A DNA stretch of 64,000 nt from Bradyrhizobiaceae bacterium PARB1 (GTDB lineage Bacteria > Pseudomonadota > Alphaproteobacteria > Rhizobiales > Xanthobacteraceae), in assembly GCA_002256345.1 (NCBI GenBank), contig NKIY01000004.1, forward strand, positions 637,876-701,875, in the 5' to 3' direction. How positions within the stretch are numbered: position 1 is the first letter of the stretch; every line of letters starts with the position of its first letter. A program made the position numbers and the translations under genes. Shown piece by piece: positions 47,449-57,558 of the stretch. The notes under the pieces are model-generated. The model saw only the letters and a program-made list of their open reading frames with translations, had not been told where the DNA came from and did no database searches.

Positions 47449-48645
47449 TTACTTTCCCTTCACCGCGTTGACGATCTTCTGCGCGGCGTCGTCGAGATCG
47501 TCGGCGGGCAGCACGTTGAGGCCGCTCTCGCGGATGATCTTCTTGCCTTCCTCGACATTGGTGCCTTCGAGGCGAACCACCAGTGGCACCTTGAGGCCGA
47601 CGGCCTTCACCGCGCCGACAACGCCGGCGGCGATGACGTCGCACTTCATGATGCCGCCGAAGATATTGACCAGGATGCCCTTCACATTCGGATCGGCGGT
47701 GATGATCTTGAACGCTGCGGTCACCTTCTCTTCCGAAGCGCCACCGCCGACGTCGAGGAAGTTGGCCGGGCTTTCGCCGTACAGCTTGATGATGTCGAGC
47801 GTGGCCATCGCGAGGCCGGCGCCGTTGACCATGCAGCCGATGGTGCCGTCGAGCGCAATGTAAGCGAGGTCATACTTCGATGCCTCGATTTCCTTCTCGT
47901 CTTCTTCCGTGGTGTCGCGCAGCGCGACGATCTCGGGATGACGATAGAGCGAGTTCGAGTCGAACGACATCTTGGCGTCGAGGCACTTCAGCTCGCCCTG
48001 CTTGGACACGATCAGCGGATTGATCTCCAGCATGTCCATGTCCTTGGCGATGAACGCCGTGTAGAGCTGAGCGGTCAGCTTCTCGGCCTGCTTGGCGAGA
48101 TCGCCCTTGAGGCCCAGCGCCTGCGCGACGGTGCGGCCATGATGGCCCATCACACCGGTGGCCGGATCGACCGAGAAGGTGATGATCTTCTCAGGCGTAT
48201 CGTGCGCTACGTCCTCGATGTTCATGCCGCCTTCGGTCGAGACGACGAAAGCAACGCGCGAGGTTTCGCGATCGACGAGCAGGGAGAGATAGAACTCCTT
48301 CTCGATGTCCGAACCGTCTTCGATATACAGGCGATTGACCTGCTTGCCGGCTTCGCCGGTCTGCACGGTGACGAGGGTCGCACCAAGCATCTGCTTGGAG
48401 AATTCCTTGACCTCATCCACCGACTTGGCGAGGCGGACGCCGCCCTTGTCGCCAGCCGAGGCTTCCTTGAACTTGCCCTTGCCGCGACCGCCGGCATGAA
48501 TCTGGCTTTTCACGACCCAGAGCGGGCCGCCGAGCTGGTTTGCTGCGGCCTCGGCTTCTTCAGCCTTGAGGACCGGCACGCCCTTGGAGACGGGCACGCC
48601 GAACTCCTTCAGGACGGCTTTCGCCTGATATTCATGGATATTCAT
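47449..48645 (-). CDS. sucC: Succinyl-CoA synthetase subunit beta
   Basis: SucC carries the nucleotide site of succinyl-CoA synthetase. The 398-residue protein begins [24 protein letters not shown], has an ATP-grasp fold ([26 protein letters not shown]) and the GGGASEEKV and [12 protein letters not shown]-terminal motifs. Its promoter region has a TTGACA box and a palindrome, 48702-48735. Confidence 0.97.
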   Translation of the reverse strand: MNIHEYQAKAVLKEFGVPVSKGVPVLKAEEAEAAANQLGGPLWVVKSQIHAGGRGKGKFKEASAGDKGGVRLAKSVDEVKEFSKQMLGATLVTVQTGEAGKQVNRLYIEDGSDIEKEFYLSLLVDRETSRVAFVVSTEGGMNIEDVAHDTPEKIITFSVDPATGVMGHHGRTVAQALGLKGDLAKQAEKLTAQLYTAFIAKDMDMLEINPLIVSKQGELKCLDAKMSFDSNSLYRHPEIVALRDTTEEDEKEIEASKYDLAYIALDGTIGCMVNGAGLAMATLDIIKLYGESPANFLDVGGGASEEKVTAAFKIITADPNVKGILVNIFGGIMKCDVIAAGVVGAVKAVGLKVPLVVRLEGTNVEEGKKIIRESGLNVLPADDLDDAAQKIVNAVKGK

Positions 48646-48701
48646 AAGATGCTCCCGAACCCCCGATGGTGAAATTGGGTTTCACGCCGTTATCTTTGAA
48701 G

Positions 48702-48735
48702 TGGCATACCGTATACCAAGCGTGCCGCGTGTCAA
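48702..48735 (-). promoter_or_regulatory. sucCD promoter with overlapping palindrome
   Basis: On the minus strand a perfect TTGACA (48735-48730) is followed about 16-18 bases later by a weak -10 (TACGGT or CGGTAT) inside the near-palindrome TGGCATACCGTATACCA (48702-48718, one mismatch). This resembles GntR-family operators. It lies about 60 bases upstream of sucC. Confidence 0.55.
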
Positions 48736-48813
48736 AGTGGCGCAAATTCCGCGTGACGGACGAAGTTGGCGGAGTGGGTTCGTCGCAGTGATTGCCAACC
48801 ACGTCAAATGCAA

Positions 48814-48838
48814 AACCGGCACCCCAGGGGTGCCGGTT
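48814..48838 (-). terminator. Terminator after mdh
   Basis: AACCGGCACCCC and GGGGTGCCGGTT form the arms around a single A. On the minus strand GGTTTTG follows. It separates mdh from sucC. Confidence 0.75.
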
Positions 48839-48852
48839 CATTTCATCAAGGA

Positions 48853-50116
<1,264 letters not shown>

Positions 50117-50132
50117 GCCGGGGCGACGAGAT

Positions 50133-51317
50133 TCAGGTCTCGACCAGGCCGGTGGTCGCGCCCGACGCGGTGGAGTCGCTCCGTCCGTGCGGCAGCGCCA
50201 GGTAGCTCTCCGATCCCATCTCGAACAGGCGCGACGCCGTGCGGACGAACTCAAACTTCTCGACACCCTGATCCGCCGAATAGAGATCAGGGGGCTCAGC
50301 CGCGGCCGTCGCCATCAGCTTCACGGCATTGTCATACAGCGTATCGATCAGCGAGATGAAGCGCTTGGCTGCGTTACGGTTGGCATAGTCCATCAGCGGC
50401 ACGTGTTCGATGAACAGCGTGTGATATTCATGGGCGAGCTTGAGATAGTCGGAAGCGCCCAGCGGCTTCTCGCAAAGATCGTTGAAAGTGAAGCGTGCGA
50501 CGCCCTGTGCCTCCAGCGGCACATGCAATTTGCGCCCCTTAACGTGCAGATCGCGTGACTTGCCGGCTGCGCCGCCCGTGAGTTTGGTCCAGGCTGCATC
50601 GAGCTGCGCAGTAGCGGCGGCGTCATCCGGTACCAGCCATGATTTGACGCCGACCAGCTTCTCCATCCGGAAATCGGTGCGCGAGTCGAGCTTGCGCACG
50701 TCCATGTGATCTTCGATCTGCTTGATGAAGGGCAGGAACAGCGCGCGGTTGAGGCCGCCTTTGTAGAGGTTCACCGGCTCGACATTGGAGGTTGCGAACA
50801 CCACGGTGCCGAGCTCGAACAGCCGAGCGAACAGCCGGCCGAGGATCATCGCATCTGCGATATCGGTGACGTGAAACTCGTCGAAGCACAGCAGCCATGC
50901 CTCTTCAAAGATCGAACCCGCCGTCAACGCGATGACGTCTTCATCTCCAATGGCGCCGCTCGCGATCTTCTGGCGGAAATCGTAGATGCGCTCATGAACG
51001 TCGGCCATGAATTCATGGAAGTGCGCGCGACGCTTGTGCTGGACGGAGCTGCTTTCGAAGAACAGGTCCATGAGCATGGTTTTGCCGCGGCCGACCTCGC
51101 CATGGACGTAAAGTCCCTTCGGCGGCTCCGCATCCTTGTCGCCGCCGAACAGGCGACCGAAGAACCCTTTTTTGCGCGGTGGCTCGTAGGTCGAAAGCGC
51201 AGCGTCGAGCGCGGCGATGGCCTCGACGGCCTGCGCCTGCGCCGGGTCAGCCTCAATGGTACCGGCGGCGACGAGAGCTTTGTATTGTTCGCGGAAGGAT
51301 GTCTGGGCGGCGGGCAT
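50133..51317 (-). CDS. zapE: Cell division protein ZapE (AFG1-like ATPase)
   Basis: A 394-residue AAA-type ATPase that regulates FtsZ rings in E. coli. Walker A is YVHGEVGRGKTMLMDLF, Walker B is WLLCFDEFHVTDIADA, and a sensor region reads VVFATSNVEPVNLYKGGLNR. Length is normal. It is transcribed alone. Confidence 0.93.
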   Translation of the reverse strand: MPAAQTSFREQYKALVAAGTIEADPAQAQAVEAIAALDAALSTYEPPRKKGFFGRLFGGDKDAEPPKGLYVHGEVGRGKTMLMDLFFESSSVQHKRRAHFHEFMADVHERIYDFRQKIASGAIGDEDVIALTAGSIFEEAWLLCFDEFHVTDIADAMILGRLFARLFELGTVVFATSNVEPVNLYKGGLNRALFLPFIKQIEDHMDVRKLDSRTDFRMEKLVGVKSWLVPDDAAATAQLDAAWTKLTGGAAGKSRDLHVKGRKLHVPLEAQGVARFTFNDLCEKPLGASDYLKLAHEYHTLFIEHVPLMDYANRNAAKRFISLIDTLYDNAVKLMATAAAEPPDLYSADQGVEKFEFVRTASRLFEMGSESYLALPHGRSDSTASGATTGLVET

Positions 51318-51617
51318 GGGCGCCTAACGGCCCCATGCGGGGGGAAAATGCAAGATGGGATTTGGGGAGGCGGATATGCAGCCTGCGGCGGCGCTCCGCT
51401 TCTCCCTCCCTCAAGCGGCGCAGCCGCGTAGAGCGAAGGGTGGATCGAGGCGAGCGTTCAGCGAGCTTCGAGACGGGTGGGGTGCTTCCACACACCCGAC
51501 GTCACGTGGGGACCCCCACCCGACCGGCTTCGCCGGCCACCTCGCGGACGAATTCGTCCGCCAGACCCCGCAAGGGGGGAGGGATGTCAGAGCATTACTG
51601 CAAGCGGCAAACGCTCA
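51318..51617. other. 300-bp GC-rich gene-free stretch with several palindromes
   Basis: Contains the perfect 18-bp palindrome GCGGACGAATTCGTCCGC (51544-51561), the hairpin CCGGCTTCGCCGG nearby, and GGGTG/CACCC motifs around 51476-51525. I see no gene. It looks like a composite of dispersed repeats between zapE and thpR. Confidence 0.6.
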
Positions 51618-52169
51618 CTACGCTGCCCGCACCCTCTCACTGAGCTCATACGAATTCTCCACCAGATACGGCCCGCCGCCGGTGGAAGCGCGCGAGGAGA
51701 ACAGCACGAAATGTTCGGCCGTAAATGTCTGCGTCGGAAAATACCCGCGCACCGAGAGATAATCCGCCACATCCCAACTCGACACATCCCGGAGTCGGGC
51801 CAGCGTTACATGCGGGGTAAATTTGCGCGGATCCGGTCCAAGGCCGCAACGGCGGATCAGACGCTCAAGCTCGGCCTGCAGCTCCATGAGCGGCTTGCTC
51901 GGCTCCACATGGGCGACGATCGCGCGTGGCTTGTTGCCGCCAAAACTGGTGAGGCCGCGGATCTCGACCTTGAACGGCCGGCGCTCGATACGCGCCATGA
52001 GATACGCGATCTCGTTTGCAGAGATGCCGTCGATGTCGCCGATGAAGCGGAGGGTGACGTGATAATTTTCGGGGTCGATCCAGCGCGCGCCGGGGAGGCC
52101 ACCACGTAAGTTGGCCAATCGCTGGCCGATCTCGGCTGGGATTTCCAGTCCGGCGAATAGACGCGGCAT
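51618..52169 (-). CDS. thpR: RNA 2',3'-cyclic phosphodiesterase
   Basis: A 183-residue 2H phosphoesterase that opens 2',3'-cyclic phosphate RNA ends to 2'-phosphates. The two HxTx motifs are HVTLRFIGD (about residue 42) and HVTLARLRD (about residue 126). ATG 52169 has AAGGAG at an ideal distance, so the longer frame is rejected. An inverted repeat lies upstream at 52195-52259. Confidence 0.93.
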   Translation of the reverse strand: MPRLFAGLEIPAEIGQRLANLRGGLPGARWIDPENYHVTLRFIGDIDGISANEIAYLMARIERRPFKVEIRGLTSFGGNKPRAIVAHVEPSKPLMELQAELERLIRRCGLGPDPRKFTPHVTLARLRDVSSWDVADYLSVRGYFPTQTFTAEHFVLFSSRASTGGGPYLVENSYELSERVRAA

Positions 52170-52194
52170 AGTCAGCTCCTTTTTGTCGGGGCGC

Positions 52195-52259
52195 GATTTT
52201 CGCCGAAAGGTGCGGGTGCATTGTGTGCTGACGCACGGACGCACCGCTCGGCGAAAATC
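52195..52259. repeat. Inverted repeat upstream of thpR
   Basis: Arms GATTTTCGCCGA (52195-52206) and TCGGCGAAAATC (52248-52259) are perfect 12-bp inverse complements. The centre contains further GTGCG and CGCAC pairs. It lies 26 bases before the thpR start and could be a long mRNA leader hairpin. Confidence 0.6.
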
Positions 52260-52424
52260 ATGCCCGAACAAACGAGCCGGTGAGTCGAAGGGAACGACGA
52301 ATCACCGATGTCTATTTTGTACCCGAGTTATGTGACTCTGCGAAGCGAAGCCTGTCACCGTTCTGTCAAGTTCCGAATAACTCGGCGAGCGCCCGCGGGC
52401 CGTGATTGCTTGATCGGCAATTGC

Positions 52425-53120
52425 TCAGTTCTTCGGCGCAAGCGATGCTATGAAAGCTTCCACCGTCGGTAAGATCTTGTTCACCACGACATCGACGCCC
52501 TCAGCAGTTGGATGCATGCCGTCGGCTTGATTGAGCTTGCTGCCTTCGCCGGCCACGCCATCAAGGAAGAACGGATACAGCGGCACGCCGAATTCCTTAG
52601 CGAGATCCGGATAGATCGCATTGAACCTGTCCGCATAATCCTTGCCGTAATTCGGCGGGGCGAGCATGCCGCACAGGAGCACCTTGATGCCGCGCGCCTG
52701 CAGCCGCTTGATGATCTCTGTCAGCGACTCGCGCGGAATCTTCGGATCGACGCCGCGGAGTGCGTCATTGGCGCCAAGTTCGAGGATTACGCCCTGGGTG
52801 CCATCGGGCACCGACCAGTCGAGCCGGCCGAGCCCGCCCGAAGTGGTATCCCCGGATACGCCGGCATTGGCGATCTCGACCGCGATGCCCTTGTCCGTGA
52901 GCGCCTTCTGCAGCCGGACCGGAAAGGCCGCCGCAGCAGGAAGATTGTAGCCCGCACTCAGCGAATCTCCGAGCGCCACCAGCTTCACGGGCTTGGCGGA
53001 TGTCTGTGCGAAAGCGCCCCCCAGCGACAACATGACCACGATTCCAGCAACAAACAGGCACGCAAACCTGCGTGACCACCCCTCGACCGCCGCAAATGAA
53101 GTGCCATATGACACCGGCAT
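52425..53120 (-). CDS. tesA: Arylesterase/acyl-CoA thioesterase I (GDSL)
   Basis: A 231-residue exported SGNH hydrolase. After a signal peptide (CLFVAGIVVMLSLGGAFA) come the nucleophile motif VALGDSLSAGYNLP, the Gly/Asn blocks NAGVSGDTTSGG and ELGANDALRG, and the catalytic Asp-His in DGMHPTAEG. TesA of E. coli is periplasmic thioesterase I. ATG 53120 is chosen; its codon overlaps that of the divergent ABC gene (CATG at 53118-53121). The pairing of tesA with a divergent YbbA/YbbP-type ABC pair is the same as in E. coli. Confidence 0.9.
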   Translation of the reverse strand: MPVSYGTSFAAVEGWSRRFACLFVAGIVVMLSLGGAFAQTSAKPVKLVALGDSLSAGYNLPAAAAFPVRLQKALTDKGIAVEIANAGVSGDTTSGGLGRLDWSVPDGTQGVILELGANDALRGVDPKIPRESLTEIIKRLQARGIKVLLCGMLAPPNYGKDYADRFNAIYPDLAKEFGVPLYPFFLDGVAGEGSKLNQADGMHPTAEGVDVVVNKILPTVEAFIASLAPKN

Positions 53121-53829
53121 GGACACGCGCATCGACACCTCATCCTCGGCCGGCATTGCGCCGGACACCATTTCCATCTCGAATCTCAACCTGTCGCTCG
53201 GCACGGGTGCCGCGCGCGTGCATATCCTCAAGGATATCAGCCTGCGCGTCGGATCGGGCGAGGCGATCGGACTGATCGGCCCGTCGGGCTCCGGCAAATC
53301 CACCCTGCTGATGGTGATGGCGGGGCTGGAGCGGCCTGACTCCGGTCAGGTGGTGGTCAATGGCACCGCTTTCAATGATCTCGACGAGGACGGATTGGCG
53401 CGCTTCCGCGGCCGTCATGTCGGTATCGTCTTCCAGTCCTTCCATCTGATCCCGACCATGACGGCACTGGAGAATGTCGCCGTGCCTCTGGAGCTCGCAG
53501 GTCATCCCGATCCGAACGGGCGAGCGGCGATGGAGCTGGAGGCGGTGGGCCTCGGCGCCCGCCTGCATCACTATCCGCGTCAGCTCTCCGGCGGCGAGCA
53601 GCAGCGCGTCGCGCTGGCGCGCGCGCTCGCACCCGATCCGGCGATCCTCGTCGCAGATGAGCCGACCGGCAATCTCGACGAGAGCACCGGCAGCCAGATC
53701 GTCGATCTCCTGTTCGCGCAACATGCCGAACGCGGCATGACGCTGGTGCTGGTCACTCACGACAAGGGGCTCGCCGAACGCTGTGACCGCGTGGTGCGCC
53801 TGCGCTCCGGCCATATCGAGACGGCTTGA
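53119..53829 (+). CDS. ybbA: YbbA/LolD-like ABC transporter ATP-binding protein
   Basis: A 236-residue ATPase of the LolD/MacB branch. Walker A is IGPSGSGKSTLLMVMAG, signature LSGGEQQRVALARAL, Walker B ILVADEPTGNLDE, and the His switch is VLVTHDKGLAERC. It pairs with the FtsX-type permease downstream, overlapping its start. In E. coli the equivalent pair is next to tesA. ATG 53119 is assigned over a longer frame inside tesA, since homologues begin in this region. Confidence 0.9.
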   Translation: MDTRIDTSSSAGIAPDTISISNLNLSLGTGAARVHILKDISLRVGSGEAIGLIGPSGSGKSTLLMVMAGLERPDSGQVVVNGTAFNDLDEDGLARFRGRHVGIVFQSFHLIPTMTALENVAVPLELAGHPDPNGRAAMELEAVGLGARLHHYPRQLSGGEQQRVALARALAPDPAILVADEPTGNLDESTGSQIVDLLFAQHAERGMTLVLVTHDKGLAERCDRVVRLRSGHIETA

Positions 53830-56393
53830 TGGCTGTCATGACTGACAATCCCGCGTCAACGCGCGGTTCGTCGCTGGCCCTGCGTTACGCGCTCCGCGAG
53901 CTGCGCGGTGCGCTCAGCGGCTTTTATGTTTTCATCGCCTGCATCGCGCTCGGGGTATTGGCGATTGCCGGCGTCGGCTCGGTGGCGGCGAGTTTGAATG
54001 ACGGCCTCGCACGCGAAGGTCGCACATTGCTCGGGGGCGATATCGCTTTCTCGCTGATGCAGCGCGAGGCAAAGCCGGAGGAGTTCGCTTTCCTGCGCCA
54101 GCATGGCGCGGTCTCCGTCGTGGCAACCTTGCGCGGCATGGTGCGTGCCGGCAACGGGGATCTGGCGCTGGTCGAGATGAAGGCGGTGGACGCCGCCTAT
54201 CCGTTGCTCGGCAAATTGAAGCTCGCGCCGCAGATGCCGATCTCCGATCTGCTGGCAGAACGCGACGGCGCCTATGGCGCCGCGACCGACACGACGTTGT
54301 TGGCGCGCCTTGGCCTCAAACTCGGCGATCGTGTCACGGTTGGTAGTGCGACCTTCGAGATCCGCAGCGTCGTCGAGTCGGAGCCGGACAAGCTCTCTGG
54401 CGGTGTCGGCTTCGCTCCGCGTTTCCTCGTCAGCGAGGATGCGCTGCGCGCCAGCGCGTTGCTGCAGCCGGGTAGTCTCGTGCGATGGACCTATCGCGTT
54501 CGCCTGCCGGACAGCGGCGATGCCACCATCAAGGCCTTCACCGACGATGCCCGCAGCCAGTTGCCGCAGGCGGGATGGGAAATCCGCTCGCGCGACAATG
54601 CCTCGCCGCAGCTCGAGCGCAGCATTTCGCGTTTCACCCAGTTCCTCACTCTGGTCGGTCTGGCCTCGCTTCTTGTCGGCGGCGTCGGTGTCGCCAATGC
54701 GGTGAAGAGCCATATCGACCGGCGCCGTGAGGTGATCGCCGCGCTGAAGGCGCTGGGCGCTACCGGGCGCGACGTGTTCGCGATGTATCTGGTGCAGGTG
54801 ATGCTGCTCGCTCTGATCGGCTCGCTGATCGGTCTCGTGCTCGGCGCGATGCTGCCTTTTGCCATCGTGGGCCTGCTCGGCCATCTGCTGCCGTTGCCGG
54901 TGGTGCCCGCGCTGCATCCCGGTGCACTGTCGCTGTCGCTCCTTTACGGCCTGCTGACGGCACTCGCTTTCGGCCTCTGGCCGCTGGCGCGGGTGCATGA
55001 TGTTCCGGTCGCAGCGCTGTTTCGCGACGCCGCGCACACGGAAGCGAAGCGACCGCAGGCGCGCTACATTGCCTGGATGGCACTGGTCGTCTCCATGCTG
55101 ATCGCCATCGTGATCGGCCTCGCTTACGACAAGCGCGTTGCCGCCATCTTCGTGGTGTCGTCGATCGTGGTGTTTATTCTGCTGCGCGGAATCGCCGTCG
55201 TATTGATGGCCATTGCGCGAAAGTTGCCGCGTCCAGGCATGACCATGCTGCGTCTCGCCATCGCCAATATCCACCGACCGGGCGCCTTGACGCCGTCTGT
55301 GGTGTTGTCGCTCGGGCTTGGCCTTACGGTGCTGGTGACCGTCACACAGATCGACGGCAATCTGCGCCGCCAGTTCATGGCATCGCTGCCGGACAAGGCG
55401 CCGTCGTTCTATTTCATCGATATCCCCTCCACCGAAGCGGATCGTTTCGCGGCGTTCCTCAAGGAAAAGCAGCCGCAATCGACGGTGGAGGAAGTGCCGA
55501 TGCTGCGCGGTCGTATTGTGGCCGCGCGCGGGGTCAAGGCGGAGGAACTCAAGCCCTCTGCCGATGCCGAATGGGTGCTGCAGAGCGACCGTGGCGTCAG
55601 CTATACCGATGAGGTCCCGCGTGGATCCAAGGTGGTCGAAGGCGAGTGGTGGCCGAAGAATTACAGTGGCCCGCCGCTGGTGTCGTTCGAGAAGAAGCTT
55701 GCCGACGGACTGGGTCTCAAGCTCGGCGATGAGGTCGTGGTCAATGTTCTCGGCCGCGATGTCTCGGCCAGGATCGGCAGCCTTCGCAGCGTCGACTGGC
55801 AGAGCCTCGGGATCAACTTCATCCTGGTGTTTTCGCCCAACACGTTCCGCGGCGCGCCGCATACCCATATCGCGACCTTGACCGAACCACAGGCCGCTCC
55901 CGCGCAGGACGCTGCGCTGGTGAAGGCGGTGGCCGATGCCTTCCCGATGGTGACGACGGTGCGGGTGCGCGAAGCGCTCGATACGATCGGAACCGTGGTG
56001 ACCAATCTGACACTGGCGATTCGCGGCGCCAGTGCCGTCACGCTGCTTTCGGCCATTCTGGTGCTTGGCGGAGCGCTCGCAGCGGGCCATCGTTACAGGG
56101 TTTATGACGCGGTTATCCTGAAAACTCTCGGAGCCTCGCGCGGGCGGCTGCTCGGCGCCTATGCGCTGGAATATCTGATGATCGGCCTCTCAACCGCGGT
56201 GTTTGCCGTCGCTGCGGGGTCTGTGGCCGCGTGGCTGATTGTCACGCGGCTGATGAACCTGACCTTTGGTTGGCAGGCCGAAAGCTCGGCAATCGTGGTG
56301 TTTGCGGCGCTTATTGTCACAGTCGGGCTCGGCCTTCTGGGTACGCTGGTAGCCTTGAATCAGAAGCCAGCGGCCGTCTTGCGGAATTTGTGA
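53829..56393 (+). CDS. ybbP: FtsX-family ABC transporter permease (YbbP-like)
   Basis: An 854-residue inner-membrane protein with two FtsX-type halves and large periplasmic domains. Membrane segments include FYVFIACIALGVLAIAGVGSVA (about 30-52), FTQFLTLVGLASLLVGGVGVANA, VQVMLLALIGSLIGLVLGAML, and at the C-terminus VTLLSAILVLGGALAAG and TAVFAVAAGSVAAWLIV. The architecture is that of the YbbP/MacB-like permease that, with a YbbA-type ATPase, moves lipid or lipoprotein-like substrates or works mechanically on the envelope. The cargo is unknown. The start overlaps the ATPase stop (TGATG). Confidence 0.9.
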   Translation: MAVMTDNPASTRGSSLALRYALRELRGALSGFYVFIACIALGVLAIAGVGSVAASLNDGLAREGRTLLGGDIAFSLMQREAKPEEFAFLRQHGAVSVVATLRGMVRAGNGDLALVEMKAVDAAYPLLGKLKLAPQMPISDLLAERDGAYGAATDTTLLARLGLKLGDRVTVGSATFEIRSVVESEPDKLSGGVGFAPRFLVSEDALRASALLQPGSLVRWTYRVRLPDSGDATIKAFTDDARSQLPQAGWEIRSRDNASPQLERSISRFTQFLTLVGLASLLVGGVGVANAVKSHIDRRREVIAALKALGATGRDVFAMYLVQVMLLALIGSLIGLVLGAMLPFAIVGLLGHLLPLPVVPALHPGALSLSLLYGLLTALAFGLWPLARVHDVPVAALFRDAAHTEAKRPQARYIAWMALVVSMLIAIVIGLAYDKRVAAIFVVSSIVVFILLRGIAVVLMAIARKLPRPGMTMLRLAIANIHRPGALTPSVVLSLGLGLTVLVTVTQIDGNLRRQFMASLPDKAPSFYFIDIPSTEADRFAAFLKEKQPQSTVEEVPMLRGRIVAARGVKAEELKPSADAEWVLQSDRGVSYTDEVPRGSKVVEGEWWPKNYSGPPLVSFEKKLADGLGLKLGDEVVVNVLGRDVSARIGSLRSVDWQSLGINFILVFSPNTFRGAPHTHIATLTEPQAAPAQDAALVKAVADAFPMVTTVRVREALDTIGTVVTNLTLAIRGASAVTLLSAILVLGGALAAGHRYRVYDAVILKTLGASRGRLLGAYALEYLMIGLSTAVFAVAAGSVAAWLIVTRLMNLTFGWQAESSAIVVFAALIVTVGLGLLGTLVALNQKPAAVLRNL

Positions 56394-56689
56394 GCCGTTT
56401 TGATAACCGGCTGCCATTTCTGGCCGGATTTTGGTCCAAAAGGATACCGGAGTCTGCGCGCGCCGTGCGGAGGTTAATTGCCAGTTTCGCGGGTGATTAT
56501 TGCGGAGCGACATTCCGCCACGCATGGAAGCTTGCAGTGAATGTGTTAGTTTACCACATACCCTTTGGGTCAGGCCTTCAGCGTTTATGTCGAGATTTTC
56601 ATCCCGAACGGCGTTGAATCTGGGATACAATTCGGACCGGCGACGCACACCCTTTGCGGGCGCCCGGACAACTTATCGAGGTTTCGACC
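56394..56689 (+). ncRNA. Candidate leader RNA upstream of the BI-1 (YbhL) gene
   Basis: A 296-base gene-free stretch leads into the YbhL-type gene. Alphaproteobacterial ybhL genes are known to carry a conserved structured leader (Rfam ybhL motif). I see GC-rich stem candidates close to the start codon (CCCTTTGCGGGCGCCCGG about 56649-56667) and ACTTATCGAGGTTT before ATG 56690. I cannot confirm the motif from memory, so this stays a candidate. Confidence 0.35.
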
Positions 56690-57475
56690 ATGTCGGATCT
56701 AGACCGTAACTACGCCTCTCCCTTCGGCCGTGCCGCCTCGCGTGACACCGCTGCGGTGGATGCAGGCCTGCGCTCCTACATGCTGCGCATCTACAACTAC
56801 ATGACCATCGGCCTGGCCATCACCGGCTTCGCTGCTCTGGGCGTGTATATGGGCGCCGTCACCGACGCCTCCAACGCCGTTGCCCGGGTCGGTTCGACCC
56901 ATCTGTCGGCGTTCGGCTATTACATGTTCGCCAGTCCGCTGAAGTGGGTGTTCATCGCTGCCCCGCTGGTGATGGTGTTCGCCATCTCCTTCGGCATCAA
57001 CCGCCTGAAGCCGGCTACCGCGCAGCTCCTGTTCTGGGTGTTCGCGGCGCTGATGGGCGTCTCGCTGTCGTCGATCTTCCTGGTGTACACTCACACCTCG
57101 ATCGTGCGCGTGTTCTTCATCACTGCGGCCTCGTTCGGTGCGCTGAGCCTCTACGGCTACACCACCAAGCGTGACATGACGGGCATGGGCTCGTTCCTGC
57201 TGATGGGCCTGTTCGGCATCATCATCGCGAGCATCGTGAACATCTTCGTGGCGTCGTCGATGCTGCAGTTCATCGTGTCGGTGGTCGGCGTGCTGATCTT
57301 CGCAGGCCTCACTGCCTACGATACCCAGCGCTTGAAGAACGATTACATCTACGGCTACGCCTCGCAGGGTGGTGATATCGCAGAACGTGCGGCCATCACC
57401 GGTGCCTTGTCGCTGTACCTGAACTTCATCAACCTGTTCACGCTGCTGCTGCAGTTGCTCGGACAGAAAGAGTAA
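56690..57475 (+). CDS. Bax inhibitor-1/YccA family membrane protein
   Basis: A 261-residue inner-membrane protein with about seven membrane segments, of the BI-1/YbhL/YccA family (calcium-leak-like or protease-modulating in relatives). The family signature at the C-terminus FAGLTAYDTQRLKNDYIYG and the final FINLFTLLLQLLGQKE are clear. The N-terminus MSDLDRNYASPFGRAASRDTAAVDAGLRSYMLRIYNYM is standard for alphaproteobacteria. ATG 56690 has GAGG upstream. A strong terminator follows. Confidence 0.92.
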   Translation: MSDLDRNYASPFGRAASRDTAAVDAGLRSYMLRIYNYMTIGLAITGFAALGVYMGAVTDASNAVARVGSTHLSAFGYYMFASPLKWVFIAAPLVMVFAISFGINRLKPATAQLLFWVFAALMGVSLSSIFLVYTHTSIVRVFFITAASFGALSLYGYTTKRDMTGMGSFLLMGLFGIIIASIVNIFVASSMLQFIVSVVGVLIFAGLTAYDTQRLKNDYIYGYASQGGDIAERAAITGALSLYLNFINLFTLLLQLLGQKE

Positions 57476-57501
57476 GTCAGGCGCATCGCCAGACCGATCG
57501 G

Positions 57502-57532
57502 AGCCCCGGCCAAAAGCCGGGGCTTTTCTTTT
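57502..57532 (+). terminator. Terminator after the BI-1 gene
   Basis: AGCCCCGGC (57502-57510) pairs with GCCGGGGCT (57516-57524) around CAAAA, with TTTCTTTTC following. Confidence 0.85.
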
Positions 57533-57558
57533 CGAAAAGCCGGACCTACGGTTCCCTC

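Noticed and set aside
47380-48672. A 430-codon plus-strand frame opposite sucC
   Set aside because: Antisense shadow; sucC is fully supported.
53856-56090. A 744-codon open frame on the minus strand opposite ybbP, rich in His, Arg and Gln
   Set aside because: It is a shadow of a GC-rich gene: no signal, no domain, and the plus-strand protein has clear permease features.
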